A DNA stretch of 64,000 nucleotides. Origin: Membranipora membranacea (Eukaryota; Bryozoa; Gymnolaemata; Cheilostomatida; Membraniporidae). The translations under genes were made by a program, and so were the position numbers. The stretch lies in NCBI GenBank assembly GCA_914767715.1, contig OU612073.1:1056001-1120000 (forward strand), read 5' to 3'. Shown piece by piece: positions 34,501 through 46,898 of the stretch (position 1 is the first letter of the stretch; each line of letters starts with the position of its first letter). The notes beneath the pieces are model-generated. The model saw only the letters and a program-made list of their open reading frames with translations. It did no database searches and was not told where the DNA came from.

Positions 34501-35452
34501 TATGATTATCTCTGAGATAATCACAGCCCTGATTTCCTGCCTCCAACATCCGAGCACCTGTAGTGTGTTATTTCTCTGTGTTAGCCACGCTGTTGTTCGA
34601 GTCAGCGGCCTACTTAACGGCTCAGCGCCGTGTAAACAGGTTGATCGTTCTGCTTAAGAGTTACTTAGGTTGATATGGTGAGTTTGTAAGAGAGATAGCA
34701 ATCCTGTTTTATTCCAATCATTTATTTTCACTTTCGCAGCTTAAAATCTCATCATGTCATTGATATATTTTTTGCTCTACTATTTTCTCAGCATGTGTTT
34801 CTGGAATCTAGATAAGGTGTTAACTGTTGAGTCTGCGTTAACTTTGCTGAGCTGTGTCATTAGATTAAAGAAAACTTTTAAAGATAGATTTGATCCCTAA
34901 TAATTAGTTTGGCAGGTTTGTCTGAAGGCTTGCCTCTTAATTAATGATACCTTTGGGTGTTTGAAATTTTTTTGCCAGGAACTTGTAAAAATTCCTGTTA
35001 ACTTCATTAACTAAGTTGTAATTATGGGGGGGTCCTGCTGTCAAAGTTGATATTGATAGATGACTAATGGCTTTAACTGGGCCTGTGCCAGTCGGGTCAA
35101 TGTAAAATTTCATCATTCAAACCAAAGTTTAAATTGATCTATTTTTGAGCAGCTCCCCAACTATATCCTCTTAATGACAGCCAGGGCCTGAGGCTACAAG
35201 CTAAGAGATAATTATCACTACTGTTCTGTTTTCATGCTGCAATAATTATTTGATTTGGCAGCTGATTTTGGCTTCATGTTGTTTTGATTTGTTTTTTATA
35301 AGACAGATGAATGATTATATGATAGTAATGCTGACGTAGGGACCGTCTAGTAGGTTAGTCATGACTGCTTGGGTAGGATTATTAGCTACTGTCAGCTCTC
35401 TTAGATTTTGATATCATTATTGAATAGAATAGAATTGACTTCTCATTCTCAG

Positions 35453-35491
35453 GATTATAAGTTAAAGTCCACGATCAGATTCTAGTACCTG
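35453..35491 (+). other. Candidate 5' UTR exon of the four-jointed gene
   Basis: TTCTCATTCTCAG acceptor and G|GTGAGT donor bracket 39 bases. The next good acceptor, TTAGTTGCAG at 36425, leads into the exon carrying the four-jointed ATG. This fits a spliced 5' leader, but no transcript evidence is available. Confidence 0.35.
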
Positions 35492-36543
35492 GTGAGTAAC
35501 AGTTTTACGAGTAAATTCTTCTACTCATTTGAAAAAAAGTTTCTTCTGCCGCTATATTTTGAGGATGTGTCTGTTTGTCTTTGTGCTGTTAGCCACAGTG
35601 AATCTTATGGTACACAAGCTAACATTCTCTGTCTGCTTTCTGTTGCTGGTTTTTTCTACCTATAAAACTGATTATGACACAATAATTCTCTCACATTAGC
35701 CATTTCATGCCCATTCACCCATCGTCCCATCTCTCGTATTGCTAATTATTCACAAATATCCTGTCACTGTTATCTGATCGTAACGTTCAGTCGACGGGAT
35801 GTTTTTTATTGTTATTTGACGCTTGAGAGGCGCTAGAATAGTCTCAGCTTTTGTAGAGTTATCGCCTTGTGAATCAGAGGATGTTCCTTGTGGAAGATCT
35901 GATACTGATCTGCTTGTCCGGTGATCTGCAGGCTAATCTTTTGTGTTTCTCCACCCTGAGTTTTCTCTCTGACTCGATCAAGATTGGCTTGTTTTAATAC
36001 AAAATCCCTGCTTGCTTGTTTTTTTGTGAATTTTAGGTATAAAATTTGCATGGTACAGATGATCAAATCAATCTTTATTAATTACTGTACTTTTCAGATT
36101 AAACTGTAAAAAATTTTGGAATGCAGTCTATCGCTGTAATCCTCGCCTGTTGGCAAAGCTCATCATTTTTTTGTTGATGACGACTTTATAATTATCTGCA
36201 TAATGAGTAAACCACAAAGCTATCAATATTTAGTTAATAGGCTTAATGAACCCTCCTAATGTGAGAGTAGTTATATATCTGTATGTTTTAGTTCATAAGT
36301 AACAGTCTTCGAATTGAGAAATGGTTATTAATGCATATTAGAACCTTGGCCGTGTATCAATATGCTGGTATACATGAAGGCTAATAAAGGAATTAGTTAA
36401 TAGCCATTTTATTGTTTAGTTGCAGATTGCTGTGATTTTGGACACCTGAAGTACAGATAGGAATCACTGATAGTAAAGATCCATCACCTGAAACACTACG
36501 AACACCAGCGGTGAACAATATTGGTGAAAAACCAACAAGGATA

Positions 36544-37551
36544 ATGTATTCATCAACTCGTATATCCGTCAAATGGAAGCTGTTGCTTCTATCCTTCGCT
36601 CATATAATCGTACAGTCACTTGCCAAGAAGGATATAGTAACAGACTCTGCTGTATTTCTGACTGGCTCAGCTCATTCATCGTACGCAATAAGTGATGATA
36701 AATGGCAAAACTTTGTATCTAACTCTCGAGTAGTGAAGGTAGAACCGGGCTGCGGGCGTATGCAGAACCGCCTCATTACCTTTGAAGATGGTGCTAAGGC
36801 TTGTGCCAGATACAGACTGAACACAAACCTCATGCAGGGGGAGATATACTCTTATTATGTCGCTAAGCTTCTCCAGATAGACAACTTGCCTCCCCTGGCT
36901 GTATCTAAACCGGATATAAACTCAGACCAGTGGCAAAAAGTAGCCGACCAGGTGTTGGAGGCTAACTGGCAATCAAATAAACTTCTTATACTCACCAAAT
37001 ATATCACAGACACACACGAGGTTACTCTACCACAAATACTCAAAACTCTCGACTCGGGGGAAATAATCGTTACCCCAGAGCAGACAACTCCAGAAAACTC
37101 TGACATTTTCTCCCAGTGGTCGGATATGATAGTGTTTGATTATATTGTTGGGAACATGGACAGACTAGTCAACTCATTACACAATAAACAGTGGAACGCC
37201 AATATCATGGAATCATCTGTTCATAACCTCGCACAAAAAAACAATAAACTTATATTTTTTGATAACGAGGATGGTCTGTTCCATGGATACAGAATACTCG
37301 ACAGATATTCACATTACCATGAACAGTCTCTGAAGTCTGTCTGTGTGTTCAGTAAGTCCACAGCAGAGTCTATACTAAACCTCGTACAATCTGGTGATGT
37401 CACACACACACTGACTGAACTCATATCACATGACCAGCCGGATGTACTACAATATCTACCAAAAATCTCATCTAAAACCTCAAAAATACTCTCACAAAGA
37501 CTCGCTAATGTAGCAGACCACATCCGAGGCTGTGCTGCAAAGTACCACTAA
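36544..37551 (+). CDS. FJX1: Four-jointed box kinase (FJX1-like)
   Basis: 335 residues in a single coding exon. Four-jointed is a Golgi type II membrane kinase that phosphorylates cadherin repeats of Fat and Dachsous, tuning planar cell polarity and Hippo signalling. Visible: an N-terminal hydrophobic segment (KWKLLLLSFAHIIVQSL, residues about 10-26) as signal anchor, the CGRMQNRLITFEDGAKACAR block from residue 70, the GNMDRL catalytic-loop motif (residues 203-208), FFDNEDGLFHGYR with the metal-binding Asp at residue 240, and the SVCVFSKSTAESIL C-terminal block. The ATG at 36544 is the first in frame; the frame is open back to 36436 without another ATG and is stopped by TGA at 36433-36435. 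It is shorter than the human (about 437) and fly proteins, mainly in the N-terminal stem. A leader intron ending at 36425 is likely. Confidence 0.9.
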   Translation: MYSSTRISVKWKLLLLSFAHIIVQSLAKKDIVTDSAVFLTGSAHSSYAISDDKWQNFVSNSRVVKVEPGCGRMQNRLITFEDGAKACARYRLNTNLMQGEIYSYYVAKLLQIDNLPPLAVSKPDINSDQWQKVADQVLEANWQSNKLLILTKYITDTHEVTLPQILKTLDSGEIIVTPEQTTPENSDIFSQWSDMIVFDYIVGNMDRLVNSLHNKQWNANIMESSVHNLAQKNNKLIFFDNEDGLFHGYRILDRYSHYHEQSLKSVCVFSKSTAESILNLVQSGDVTHTLTELISHDQPDVLQYLPKISSKTSKILSQRLANVADHIRGCAAKYH

Positions 37552-37774
37552 CTTAACTTAGTCTTTTCTTACTGTTTCTCAATTTTTTCTTATTGAGGGT
37601 AATTCTCTTTCTATAATGTTTAACATTCTCTCAGCTGATGAGGTTTTTTATTTTTGTACGGCAGTTTACGGAACACTTGTAAATATTCTGTAAAATTATA
37701 GCATTGATAGTATGCTACTGTTATCTCTTAATGTTGATTACTTGTTATCTCTAATCATGTTTTTCTCATGTCTC

Positions 37775-37780
37775 AATAAA
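37775..37780 (+). promoter_or_regulatory. Poly(A) signal of the four-jointed gene
   Basis: AATAAA 224 bases after the stop. The 3' UTR between is AT-rich with no other feature. Confidence 0.6.
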
Positions 37781-38727
37781 AGAGAAAATCCTAAGAATGA
37801 ACCTGTAAATGTTTTATCTTAGAGATAAAAAGGTAAATCGTTGGAAACCACATAGTAATTACTCACCAATCAATCCTCGCAGTGTCTGGGGTTTGAGATA
37901 TACTAGAGTCTTCATAGTGGAAATTTCGCCTGAAAAAAGGCTGGCTTTTTGTCGTCATAATGAAATATGTTCGACAGAAAGTCGTAGTTCAATCTGCCTG
38001 TTTTGCTGTTTGGAATTCTCATTGCAGGCAGTGAGACATGCTGTCAGAAATTGATGTCAGCATAGCCTTCATACTTAAAAAAATATTTGATTTGCTTATC
38101 ATTCAGCCAGCATGTCAGTAGCAATTTATTTTTGGCCCTCAATGACATTCAGCTCAGAGCGATGTGTATCGAAGTGATAAGCTCTAAACACAAGGTAGAT
38201 ATTAGTTACTTAGTCCGGCTCTCCATGCTTGGCAGGAGAGATGCTTGGCAGGAATGCTTGGCATTCCTAGATGTCAGCAGTGAAACTGAGCAGTTCTACC
38301 ATAGGTTCACTATTAGTCCATGCAATGATGACAATGCCAAGCTTCTTTTGACGTTTCCTCATACCAAAAGTATTGAAATACTCAGTTGGTTTTCTAGATA
38401 AGCAGGTAGAATCATTAGTAAAATTTTAAGCAACATTCCGAGGCACTGGTCTAAAAGGCGAGCATATAAATGCTGATGTACAATAAAGAAATTGTCTTCT
38501 CTTGGTATGTTTAAAACCAATTAGATCACGCTGTTACTCTACTTGTATTTCAATGTATGATTTACGTACTTTGTATAGACAAATATCAAAATTATGTCAC
38601 AACTCTATTGCCGATGTTACATCAACCTCAAAATCTTTATCTGACTGTCAAGTCCCATCACTGTTTGAGGTTTTAACTCCAGCTTTCAAGAACCGTTGCC
38701 TTTAATTGGGGTAAAGACTCATTCCTC

Positions 38728-38848
38728 AGCCACTTGATTTTGATATTACAAGATATTTTTCGATCCACTAGAAGTCAGACTTTACTTTACTCATTATGTT
38801 TATGTTTCTTTTTGGTATTCCCTACTCATGTAACAGTATAAAGCATAC
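38728..38848 (+). repeat. Retroelement-like 3' fragment, inverted partner at 43385-43545
   Basis: GAAGTCAGACTTTACTTTAC, TTTTTGGTATTCCCTACTC and ACAGTATAAA recur in reverse complement at 43385-43545. Both could be read as a short protein tail (CTGGAAGTCAGACTTTAC region), suggesting the end of a retrotransposon frame. Confidence 0.5.
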
Positions 38849-39540
38849 CTAATGTTTGTGACAAAACAAACCAACCAACCGTATCGTCCTACTCTACATT
38901 CATATTGTTTAAGACAATCTGGGATCAGAGTAGCTAAAAAACCTTTCGCTCATGTTCTTCATCCATGTAACTTTTTTCCTGATCAAAATAATATGCAAAT
39001 ATATATGTATTCGATGTCGTACTGCAATTACGAAATCATCTGACATAAAAAAAATTACGTTAAAATCTAATTATTGAAAAATATCTTTGTGATAGCGACT
39101 TAATTTGTAATAGACTATGGAGTTGTCCTATTTTGTGTAATGTGGAGATCACTCCCAATTACCATGTGTTTTTACTGGAAGAGTTCGTCTTGTCAAAAGC
39201 CATACCCATTTTGTGAATAAAAGCTGAATTTAGTTTCCAATCCACACCGACACAGCTGTTTCTATCTAGTTGTATTTTTCAAGCAACGGACACTAACAAA
39301 TGTATTGATTCTTTCGAGCGGACACTGACAGCGTATGACATTGTGATATATTGACAGCATATCATATTACAAACTGGCAATGTAGTGTTTCTAACATGGC
39401 CTTAGACAAAGTTTGATCCTATCTCCCTATATTTGGAGTTGCTTCCCCCACTGATCAGTTGAGTGGCTTATCTGTGGAATGGCAGCAAACCTAAAGGCAG
39501 GCAATCTGGATCAAACTTGGTCTAACACATGGCCTTAACA

Positions 39541-39612
39541 CTAGTCTGAGCCCCCCAGACTTTGCCTCCCCCCCCCCGCCCAACGCCCCCCAACGGTCCC
39601 CCCCCCCCATCA
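39541..39612 (-). repeat. G/C-tract repeat, inverse partner at 42106-42168
   Basis: The reverse strand reads G11, G6 and G10 runs followed by AGTCTGGGGGGCTCAGACTA. The plus strand at 42113-42168 has a G-tract followed by AGTCTGGGGGGCTAAGACTA. These are two copies of one G-rich element, and a third, weaker one is at 9358-9392. Confidence 0.5.
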
Positions 39613-41931
39613 TAGTGTAGGAACCTTCAAAATTCACTCAGTAACTAAAATCTGCTGTTAGGTTTGCATGAGAGGAAATACCGAATACGTTAAAATATCA
39701 GTACTTTTATGAAAGCCATTGAGCATGGCCAGTTTAATTGCATAGCACGCAGCAATGGAGAAATGAACAAACTGAACTGAATCAATTATGATTACAAGTG
39801 TTTAGTTGAAGAGGTTTGAGTGATTGCCATAAGAGAAATGTGTCAACATAATATTTATTATTTAGAATATTGAGTGTCTCCATAGGTAATGAATTTTTCG
39901 AAGTGGCGGATTCAAAATTTTAGCCCTTGAATCACAAACTCAGCATCTCAAACGTCAGTGAATAAGAGATAATATAATTCAACGATCCCTACACTGATAA
40001 ATACGCAACACAATATCGTAAGTGTCACAATCATAAATAGTATATCATCGCTTACGTAAAACTGGCTCCCCAAGGCAAGGGGCTGAATACGCCACTTGAG
40101 TTTCATTACTATTATCAGAGCACTATTGGAGTAGCAAGTCTTGTTTACCAAGTAGTTTAATCGGTCCAACCTCTCTACATTTTTATGTTCGGACCTCTAT
40201 ACCATCAAAATAAATTGAGTGATATTCAAGAGCTTTGCTGACATTTTATGCCAAGGGTTTTTATTACATACAAAATAAATAAAATTTCAAAGACTGCCCC
40301 AGCCTTAGTCAGGCCAAGAGTGAAATCTTAGGCTTTCTATTGAATTTCGAGGAGATGTTTTGACCGTTAAATTGTCATTTATATGTAATATCATTGTCAC
40401 TTGATTAAATCTACTCATAAATAATTGAGGTTGCTAATTGCACCGTAAACTTTGTGATTCTGATAGTTTACCTGGAGTATACAGTTACATAAATATACAT
40501 GCCTGCCAGTAGCCTGTCAGCAGCGTGTCATATATTGACAGGTGCTTTGAAATATAATTGTATTATTGTAATCTTGGGTGGTTGTTTTACATCCCAGAGA
40601 TTTTAAACATCTTTCATAAGGCGCTGATCATCCCAAGCTAGGAACTCAGGTACACTGGTAAGCATTTAGGATTCTTATGTTTAGAGTTTGATTTTTTTTA
40701 AATCATAGTTGATTTTTCCTTCTTTGCTAGTAGATAATTAGTTATTAATGATGCTTTAAAATACATGTATAAATAATATTTAATGAGTCTATTTCAATAC
40801 GTTGGTCTACAGTTGACCAAAACCGCCACAACCCACATAATATCCCCAGTGCCTGTAATTATGGCATTTGGTCTGACCAAAATGCATAATTATAGGCAAA
40901 TACTAAATCAAATGATCAAATATTTCATTGGTTTAAATGTTGCTGCCAGCTGCCAGTGTCTCTCCAATTTTTTTTTAATCAATCACTCAAAATAATCAGA
41001 CAGACTTTTCTCAACTTGATGTCCAGAGTGAGGCCGTCAGATTAAGACATTAATTACCTTTCAGATTTCCCCTGCCTCTATTGAGTATGGAAATGTATGT
41101 ATTCATATTTTACAACTTGTGTTGTTTGTTTTTAAATAAATCGCACGGATGATATTTTTTTTTGTATTATTAAAGTACAGAACCTAAACTCACACAGCAG
41201 TGGCGTCAAATTGATGATATGCCTTATAAATGCATATTATATATATATACATATAACCTTGTTTATATCTCAATGTGGATGTTATTGTCGGTAACCAGGA
41301 AATTGTCATATAATCCTATTGGTGATCGGTCTACTATCTGAACATATCTCTTCAGCTCTCTGGAGAGCATTAATCCAGCATGCTTCATCTCACATACTTA
41401 GTGAGGCATCCTGTTGTGTAAAATTATCTGTTCAGTCATGAGAGTGTTGGCGTCTTGAAACACTTTGCTATGAAACTTGAAGCAAAGTAGCAGTTGGTCA
41501 TGGAGCAGGTTTATTTGTACAGGGATGTTTAGCTAATGTGTTAAGGTTACAACAAGGCATTGATTTTACTCTGTCTCTGCTACTAGAGTTATGCCATTCC
41601 CAGTGTTTACACAGCAACAGTTTAATAAATTAATTGTTATAAATTAATATTAACTTGTTGACATGACTAAAACATTATACCAGGTTAAACATTTTGTCAC
41701 GGTGTTGAAACAACAAGCCGCTCTCTCACAGTTGTCACATATAGGTTCTGTTTTGTCAGTAACTATAATTTACCGCCCCTCAGTATTCAGAATACGTTAC
41801 CTTCGAGTCCTCCTGTTGTTTCATTCAGCAAATATAGCAGTCAATTACAGCAAACTGCAATAACTTCCAACATTCAGCTTTCCTCATCTACTATATAACT
41901 TTTAGACTCCTCTGTTTGGATTATTTATACT

Positions 41932-44900
41932 ATGGCCTCAGAGATGGCTGCAGTGACTTCTCTACACAATGACAGCTCATATCTGAACGCTATGGACAGT
42001 AGGCTGATGGATTTTATGAGAACAGCAACAGCAAACCAAACTGAGAGGCTCAAACTTAACTGTCAATCTACCATCAAAACGTGAGTTCCACCTGTCTAAA
42101 TACCTGTCAGGCGGGGGCCGTCGGCGGGGGGGGGGGGCAAAAGTCTGGGGGGCTAAGACTACCTGTCACTATGTTGGTAGGTGCCCCTTTTTCCCCACCA
42201 CTCATTTTCTAGCCAGAAATTTTTCCTCATAGATATTTTACAGCAAGCAGATCTCCATCAAGACATTTTCACACTGAACTAGTTTCCCACTGCGTCCCTT
42301 TTTCAACCATGGAAATTAACCATCGTATCGTTTTCCGAAAAGACAATTTCTCTCTGTGCTGTATTCCATCCCTAGCAATAACCTGTATCTGTGTCAATGA
42401 TTTAATAATAATTGTAATATAAAATGGTAATATAAAATTATCAAGTTTATGACTTTAACAAATGAGACTAACTATGCTATGGTATTGGTGGGAACAGCGC
42501 AAATGGAAATTGCCTTTGTGGGTAAAAGAGTGAGATAACGTCCTGGTGGGACAACAGCATGGTCAGAAACTATTTGGATACCTCAGGCTGCCTTTCAATT
42601 TTGAACACACACTGTAATCGCATAGACATATTTGAAGAGTTGGCTTATTCCTAGATGCCTGTTTTTTGATCATTATAAACTAATGAATTGTCTGGTGGAA
42701 TGACTTTGGTCCACCAGTGGATGTTTAGGGGTGACCACTCTTGTGTCACATGAGAGTTGGTTGAGCTGTCAATTTAGTCCCCTCCTTTTTGAATTTCGTT
42801 TTTAAAACAAAAGTAGCTTGCTATATCATGCATTGAAGCAAAATAAAATAATTGCCTGTTGGTAATTCTTTAGAGAGCTCAGAGCCACACCTGAAGTTAG
42901 AACACTCGATATCCAGGTGTAACCTATCCTTCTTTTCACCTGTTTAAACTCTCTTCTACAGAAAATATGACAAACAAGCTTACATGTTAAACCGAGTGCA
43001 ACAGGCCCATTACGAAAAGCAGATAAAACACATATCTACAGAGAAGAGAGTACAACTCCTCACGTCAGCAACAGCTATGAAAAATATGAACAGAAAGAAA
43101 CAGCAGATAGAAGCATTTAAACAGAAGGCTTCACATGATAAAATACAGAGACAAAATATGGAACAGGTAAGAAGAGAAATTTTTCTACAAACTGCATGGT
43201 TGGTTGGTTGGTTGGTTGGTTGGTTGGCTGGTTGGTTGGTTGGTTGGTTGGCTGGCTGGTTGGTTGGCTGGCTGGCTGGTTGGTTGGTTGGTTGGTTGGT
43301 TGGTTGGTTGGTTGGTTGGTTGGTTGGTTGGTTGGTTGGTTGGTTGGTTGGTTGGTTGGTTGGTTGGTTGGTTGGTTGATTCTGTCACCAACATTAGGTA
43401 TGCTGCGAGATTGAGTGTTTATACTGTAACATGAGTAGGGAATACCAAAAAGAGATAAAAAAAAATTGAGTAAAGTAAAGTCTGACTTCCAGCGGATTAA
43501 AAAAATCTTGTAGTATTAAAATCAAATGTCTTAAGAAAGAGTTTTTGCCCCAGGCAGTTCTGTGTTTAAGGCTGCGATATCTGCCTGAGCGGAGTTTCTC
43601 GAGAAAATAATTGTTTCAAAAATGTTCGTCATCATGTATGATGGCATGATGGATATCATTGTTATGGGTATTTTTCTGATAAGATTGGAGATAGTATTTG
43701 AGTGATATTATGACAGGTGTTGGAGCCATACTAAATGTTATGGTTGGTGGGAGAAGCAAATATCCGGAAGGTCAGAGCGGTTTTAGTTTATAATCCTAAC
43801 TGGTTTTAGGTCGTAGCACAATAAGTTTTTTTATCACAGAAAAGACCCGTAAACAAAAAACTCTCAGCGGAGTATCATATAATTATATCATTAATACGCG
43901 AAGCGCCGATCGCCAATCGACTTTAATAGTTATCTTTTCTTTGATCAAGTAAGGGCAACTCTTAATTTAATTTTATATCCGCATGCATTCAACAGACGTC
44001 CCAAACTCCATTGGTTAACTAAGCAGAAAAAGGAATAGTTATAGATAATCTTTAGTCAAACCTGTGTAAATCATATTGCTACGCTATGTATAATACTCAT
44101 AAGGCAACTCAAAGACATCAACTCTTCTTTTTTTAAGATTCAGAAAATGGCGGAGGCGTTCTTTGCAGAGGAAAAGCGGCGTCACTCACAGTCTCTATCT
44201 AACTCTGACCTTGACTTTATAGACGCGATGACATCATCAAAACTCAATCAGCTTCTACAGACCACACTACCGGAACCATTTATAGACAGAATGTTAGGTG
44301 AGGTAATCAGTGCAGTGTGATTCATCATAGTTACAAAGCAACTCACTTATGGCTATCCTCCTATGAATCTTTCAGCTTGCAAGTACCGCTATCATTCAGA
44401 GTTTCCATTAGGGCTGATTTAAAATCCCAAAATTACGTTAGGGTGTATTCGGTATATATTGTATCTGGGTTGCATAGAGTTTTTGATCCCTAACAAACTC
44501 ATTTTCTTTCGAAAGAAATATGTTTAGGTCCTTCGATAAACGCAGCAGTTTCATAAAACTTTTTGGAGCAAAGGTAAGACTGTGTTTGTGACGCATCACC
44601 AACGTATGACTGCATCAGTTGAATCAGAATCAGCTAAGAAAACTCAAGCTTCTCATTGAAGTAAGCGTGACAATTAGTTTTGTACCACTCATGTTACGGA
44701 TAATGTATGTATGTATGTATGTATTGTATTGTCTCAGGAAGAGAAACAAAAATGTATATGTGGGGTCTCTCTAAAAATATTCTCTCACTAACAGGTCAGG
44801 AGAGATTGAGACAACAAAGGAGGGCGCTGTATATGTCTCAGAAGAAAGAAAAACCAACTGAGAGAAAACCTCAGACTCTATTTGAGCTAATACAGATGCT

Positions 44901-46096
44901 CAAAGAACAAGGAAAGATCAAAGTAAAATCGCTTCCCTCACAGATGGCCAAACCTGTGCTTGTCACAGAAATGAACTTCAAACCGACATCCAAAGAAGGT
45001 TCTGACAAAAGCAAGGTAAATGTTCGTTGTAAGAGAAGATCAACATGATGTTTTATCCATGTGGAAAAGTAAAAAGGTGGGTTAAGAAGTGTCTGTTTGG
45101 TCTGCTAATACAATCCTCGTGTCTGTGGACATGGGTTTGAAATAGAGCAATAAATAGCACCAAAATATCTTGTCTACAACTGCTGAGAATAGAATGATAA
45201 AGTCTAAATTTGATGATAGTCATGATGATATAGCTCATAATTGATCTGTTGCAATGTTTTAGCAAAGATGGCGGAGAGCATTCACTGCAATTGTACGTCA
45301 GCAAAGGGCTAATAAACAAACGTCAAGGTTACCAACTCTCTCCAATAATGAATGTCAAGATGATCTGTCTACCCCAGTTCGGCAGGTAAAAAGGCCAATA
45401 ATAAGAGCAGCTACCTGCACACACAAACGTCAGACTACAAACAGCTACGCAGAAAGAAGTCTCACTTCAAGGACGGCTGTCTCAAGAGCAAAATCAGAGG
45501 GTGAGTGTCAAAATACTTCACCTAATTGTTGTTGAACATGATCATTACTTTTTACGTTTTAGCTTAGACGTTTCAGAGGACTTATGAGTGCTATTGGGAG
45601 AGCTCAAAATTGGCCTAACATGCATTGCATTTATTTAAAGATAAAAAGTAAATCGTTAAATTATGGACCAATAAATATTGCAAGTTGTTAAATAATAATA
45701 CTTGCTTTTTTATACAATGTAAAGTCCCGATTCATGGGAAAGGGAGAAATAGCAGTAGTAGTCTCATTTCTAAATGGTTTTTGAGACAACCTTATTATGT
45801 CTGCAACAAGATGTTTTATCACATCTTTACACAGAATGTCCAGTTAAATATTCATCGTTCTGATTTTAGGAGGCGGGAAACAATCAGCTTGGGGTTCTGT
45901 GCTAACCAAGATGAGAACTTCCAAAGTCTTACAAGAAATATCGTCTACCGTGGATCCAGAGACGAGGAAAAGGGTGATGATTAATCATGAGAAGAATATA
46001 CAACTGGCTACTAGACTCAAAATAAACAATTATATCAAATCTCTAGAGAATGCTCCAAAACTAGACGCTGCTTATGTTTCTATTACTGCATTTTAA
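41932..46096 (+). CDS. Gene X, unit 1: unknown basic helical protein
   Basis: Exons: 41932-42080, 42962-43166, 44138-44297, 44795-45015, 45263-45500, 45870-46096; phases join perfectly to 399 residues. I do not recognise the family. It is rich in Lys, Arg, Gln and Ser with long helix-forming stretches: residues about 50-118 ([20 protein letters not shown] onward) look coiled-coil. The middle holds [20 protein letters not shown] and [20 protein letters not shown], and the end is low-complexity basic followed by a helical tail. No signal peptide, membrane segment or zinc motif. It is tail to tail with the TRIM-like gene Y (stop codons about 800 bp apart), and the pair was duplicated. A poly(A) signal lies at 46267-46272. 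A (TTGG)n tract starts about 30 bases after the exon 2 donor. Conservation of exons 3-6 in the copies helped fix the splice sites. Confidence 0.75.
42106..42168 (+). repeat. G-tract repeat, partner of 39541-39612
   Basis: A G-run (about 42125-42138) followed by CAAAAGTCTGGGGGGCTAAG. Lies in gene X intron 1. Confidence 0.5.
43198..43378. repeat. (TTGG)n microsatellite
   Basis: About 180 bases of TTGG with occasional CTGG interruptions in the first half and a pure second half. It lies in gene X intron 2, about 30 bases after the splice donor. Its apparent open frames (WLVG or NQPT repeats) on both strands are products of the repeat. Confidence 0.95.
43385..43545 (-). repeat. Retroelement-like 3' fragment, inverse copy of 38728-38848
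   Basis: The reverse strand carries TGGGGCAAAAACTCTTTCTT, GAAGTCAGACTTTACTTTAC and TTTTTGGTATTCCCTACTC. It abuts the (TTGG)n tract, which may have grown from the element's simple-sequence tail. Confidence 0.5.
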
Positions 46097-46898
46097 GACT
46101 CAATCCAAACTTTACAATTTTAGTAAGACTTATGACATTATGGCTTTCTACTGCGAGTTGGCCTCCACCTCAGAATAACATACATGAAAGTTATTGAAAT
46201 GGTTTTATTTCTAAAATCTGGGTGCAGAAATCAAGACAGGTCAAACAAAATATAACATCGATGTGGAATAAATCATATGATGGTAACAGAACACACTCTA
46301 TTTAGTAGTAAATAGCGGGAAGAAATTTTCATGGAGAATTTCTACTCATTTTCAGCTATTTGACAACACTGGCACTTATACATTTTCAGTATGGCTAATC
46401 AACGTGCTCTGAATATCTATAATATTTTCAGTAGGTTCAATCATTATTTATTAACACCACAGATGTGAGCTAGATAGAAGCCTAAACTGCTTACTTAAAC
46501 TTTTTTGCCTTATTAAATTAATTTGGGTAGTTTTATGATGTATGGATATTTATTTTAGCATGAAGTAAAAAAAACTGTGAATAAGAAATTGTATATACAA
46601 GTAATGTCCACTTTTAAGAAATATAAATTGCTACAACAGATAAAATTATGTCTACTCAGAAATAACAAAAGGAACAGAAGCTGGTAAGGCATCTATTTAT
46701 TGTTGTCCATGGCATTCACACAGACCCACTACAAATGTTATCCATGGTTTGCAGAGGGGGAGGATTTGTATCATTATATCATCATATCGTTAAAATATAT
46801 GTAATAATGGTAAAAATATATAAATTACCAACACGCAATGTCTAAATATTACCGCAAAACACTCTCACAATCAAAGCCTATACCAGCGCTAACACCTA

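Larger units (their letters stand above)
30069..35452. other. Intergenic, repeats and no supported gene
   Basis: Contains the 13-bp array (30791-30876), the second direct-repeat copy (31238-31511) and AT-rich sequence. A minus-strand open stretch at 31715-32005, rich in Cys and Trp, lacks convincing splice sites. A candidate donor GGTGAGT near 34678 could end a non-coding first exon of the four-jointed gene. Confidence 0.4.
37796..41931. other. Intergenic, retroelement remnants, no supported gene
   Basis: Short open frames at 38087-38705 may be a decayed mobile-element coding region ending in the repeat at 38728-38848. The rest is AT-rich with a C-rich tract at 39541-39612. Confidence 0.4.

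Noticed and set aside
35833-36066. Minus-strand open frame, Lys/Gln-rich
   Set aside because: Lies in the probable leader intron of the four-jointed gene; no splice partner or recognised family.
36511-36543. Start of the four-jointed protein at 36511
   Set aside because: That codon is GTG; the first in-frame ATG is at 36544 and directly precedes the signal-anchor segment.
43185-43434. Open frames with WLVG or NQPT repeats
   Set aside because: Translations of the (TTGG)n microsatellite within an intron.
45685-45984. Plus-strand open frame overlapping gene X exon 6
   Set aside because: Crosses the intron and reads the exon in another frame; the exon 6 frame is the one that joins exon 5 in phase.
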